The notes beneath the pieces are model-generated. The model was not told the DNA's origin. It ran no database searches and saw nothing but the letters and a program-made list of their open reading frames with translations. Made by a program: the position numbers and the translations under genes. 16,167 bases of DNA from Candidatus Poseidoniales archaeon (GTDB taxonomy: Archaea; Thermoplasmatota; Poseidoniia; Poseidoniales; Poseidoniaceae): positions 1 to 16,167 of the forward strand of contig JAAXIR010000260.1 in the NCBI GenBank assembly GCA_012270265.1, read 5' to 3'. How positions within the stretch are numbered: position 1 is the stretch's first letter; each line of letters opens with the position of its first letter. Shown piece by piece: positions 15,094-16,167 of the stretch.

Positions 15094-16167
15094 TTACTGT
15101 TGATGAATTGCAGCAAAGTCATGCAACATCTGCTCGATCTGAATACGTCCTTGCGAAGAGCGCCGAAGGCGTACATCGCAGTCCGACAGTGCAGTAAGAG
15201 CGAGTGTCAATTGATCCTCTGGAAGATTGAGGCGCCCTCCGGTGAGAACTTGATGCGCTTGTTCAACGACATCCTCGGCTTCCAAACTTTGTTGTGTAAC
15301 GATTTCATCGTAGATTCCCAAGGCGCCCTTGAGCTTTCTTGTGTTCTTGTAACCGTCCTTCTCCCAGCGCCATTCAACAACTTGGCCTCGCAATGCGGCT
15401 TCTATCATCCGTTGGACCTCATTGGTCGATATCATTGTGAGAAGGCGGTGGAGATTGCCTCGCTCACCAAGAAGATCTCGAAGTGCGAGAACTTCAGTTG
15501 TGAAGATGGCTTTTCGAAGATTCCCGTTCGAAATGTGAGCAATGTCGCCAAGAATCCCTCGAACCGGTTCAACGCCCGCAGAAGCGCACAACTCTGCGAG
15601 TTTGGACTCGATTTGCTTTCGTGGGACGCCTGTGAGTCGGATGTGTTGTGTACGGCTACGAAGCGCATCGATCAATCGAGAAGGGGTTTGAGCTGTGAAA
15701 ATGAATCGCGATGTTTGGCTAGTTGCCTCCATCATACGACGCAAGAGCGGTTGACGTTTATGCCCGAGATAGTCAGCATCTTCAATGACGATGATTCGGG
15801 AAATATGGACGTCGGTCTGACTCCCGCGTTGGGACTCATGGCCTGCTGGAGCGATGTCGTCCGCAGATACCTGCGAAAATGTTGAGTCGAACGCGTCGAG
15901 CGATGTTCTGCTTGCGAGTGTGTCGCTTGAATCCTTTCCTCCAGGTCGCAAGAACGACTCAAAGGCGGCCATTGCACCAGCAGACTTCGCAAGATCCTTG
16001 GCTTGCAAAACGTGGGTTGTTGAGCGCCACGAAGGGCCGAGAACCTGTCGAACAATGAGGCGCCACGCAGCGGTCTTTCCAGATCCGGGAGGGCCAGAAA
16101 GAAGAAGGTGAGGCGGGTTGGCATGGAGCGCTACGCGTACGATGGTATCGATTGTTGATTGCTCAAG
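15094..16167 (-). CDS. Divergent RFC-type clamp-loader AAA+ ATPase (N-terminus outside window)
   Basis: AAA+ ATPase of the replication factor C family, which loads the PCNA ring on DNA. The frame stays open to the right edge, so the first residues are missing and 357 are visible. Reading on past the TTG at 16008 recovers NPPHLLLSGPPGSGKT, the Walker A (residues 25-32). Walker B is IIVIEDAD (125-132), where the usual Asp-Glu is Glu-Asp. Sensor 1 is FIFTAQTP with Gln where Asn is usual. The arginine finger is SRT (about 171-173) and sensor 2 is GNLRKAI. The C-terminal collar helices follow. Between Walker A and B there are about 40 extra residues (roughly 75-122, Ser/Asp-rich) and the usual LNASDERG is replaced by LQAKDLAK. 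It is RFC-small-like but may be a paralogue. tRNA-Arg follows on the same strand. Confidence 0.85.
   Translation of the reverse strand, partial: LEQSTIDTIVRVALHANPPHLLLSGPPGSGKTAAWRLIVRQVLGPSWRSTTHVLQAKDLAKSAGAMAAFESFLRPGGKDSSDTLASRTSLDAFDSTFSQVSADDIAPAGHESQRGSQTDVHISRIIVIEDADYLGHKRQPLLRRMMEATSQTSRFIFTAQTPSRLIDALRSRTQHIRLTGVPRKQIESKLAELCASAGVEPVRGILGDIAHISNGNLRKAIFTTEVLALRDLLGERGNLHRLLTMISTNEVQRMIEAALRGQVVEWRWEKDGYKNTRKLKGALGIYDEIVTQQSLEAEDVVEQAHQVLTGGRLNLPEDQLTLALTALSDCDVRLRRSSQGRIQIEQMLHDFAAIHQQ

Noticed and set aside
15067..15885. Plus-strand open frame of 272 codons opposite the RFC-like gene
   Set aside because: The minus frame carries Walker A, Walker B, arginine finger and sensor 2 motifs. 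The plus frame has none and no SD, so it is a shadow.

Overview
The window reads as a piece of a planktonic euryarchaeal genome, most likely Marine Group II (Candidatus Poseidoniales) or a close relative. DNA topoisomerase VI (B then A subunit), an archaeal-style clamp-loader (RFC) ATPase, an ArsR-like winged-helix regulator and a DUF2299-like protein point to Archaea. The group is suggested by a bacterial/eukaryal-type glycerolipid acyltransferase and by a very large secreted protein built from propeller and Ig-like modules. The group assignment is inference from gene content; no marker gene such as 16S rRNA is present.

Layout. Positions 1-3819 hold a plus-strand run: the 3' part of top6B, top6A, a two-TM membrane protein and an ArsR-family regulator, all overlapping or closely spaced. 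This run meets, with only 5 bp between stop codons, a minus-strand series that fills the rest of the window. In transcription order (right to left) the series is: RFC-like clamp-loader ATPase (N-terminus off the right edge), tRNA-Arg(CCU), a four-TM membrane protein of unknown role, an SdhA-like flavoprotein, a HIT-family hydrolase, a GPT2/SCT1-like acyltransferase with a membrane domain, a DUF2299-like protein, then a T-rich probable terminator. The separately transcribed 1669-residue surface protein follows.

How the genes fit together. Topo VI subunits A and B form one A2B2 enzyme and are translationally coupled. The flavoprotein-HIT-acyltransferase-DUF2299 genes are spaced 2 to 30 bp apart and are probably one transcript, but a shared pathway is not evident. 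The surface protein has a signal peptide, seven propeller-like repeats with a VWA domain spliced into the fourth, a series of Ig-like/CARDB-like modules and a C-terminal anchor, which suggests adhesion or ligand binding at the cell surface.

The window is gene-dense: no gene-free stretch reaches 100 bp apart from the tRNA locus, and no CRISPR array, insertion sequence, integrase or rRNA was seen. The most noteworthy items are the VWA-in-propeller architecture with module-wise paired cysteines, the eukaryal-like acyltransferase motifs in an archaeon, a flavoprotein that lost most of the fumarate/succinate site, and a divergent clamp loader with an insertion and an altered Walker B.
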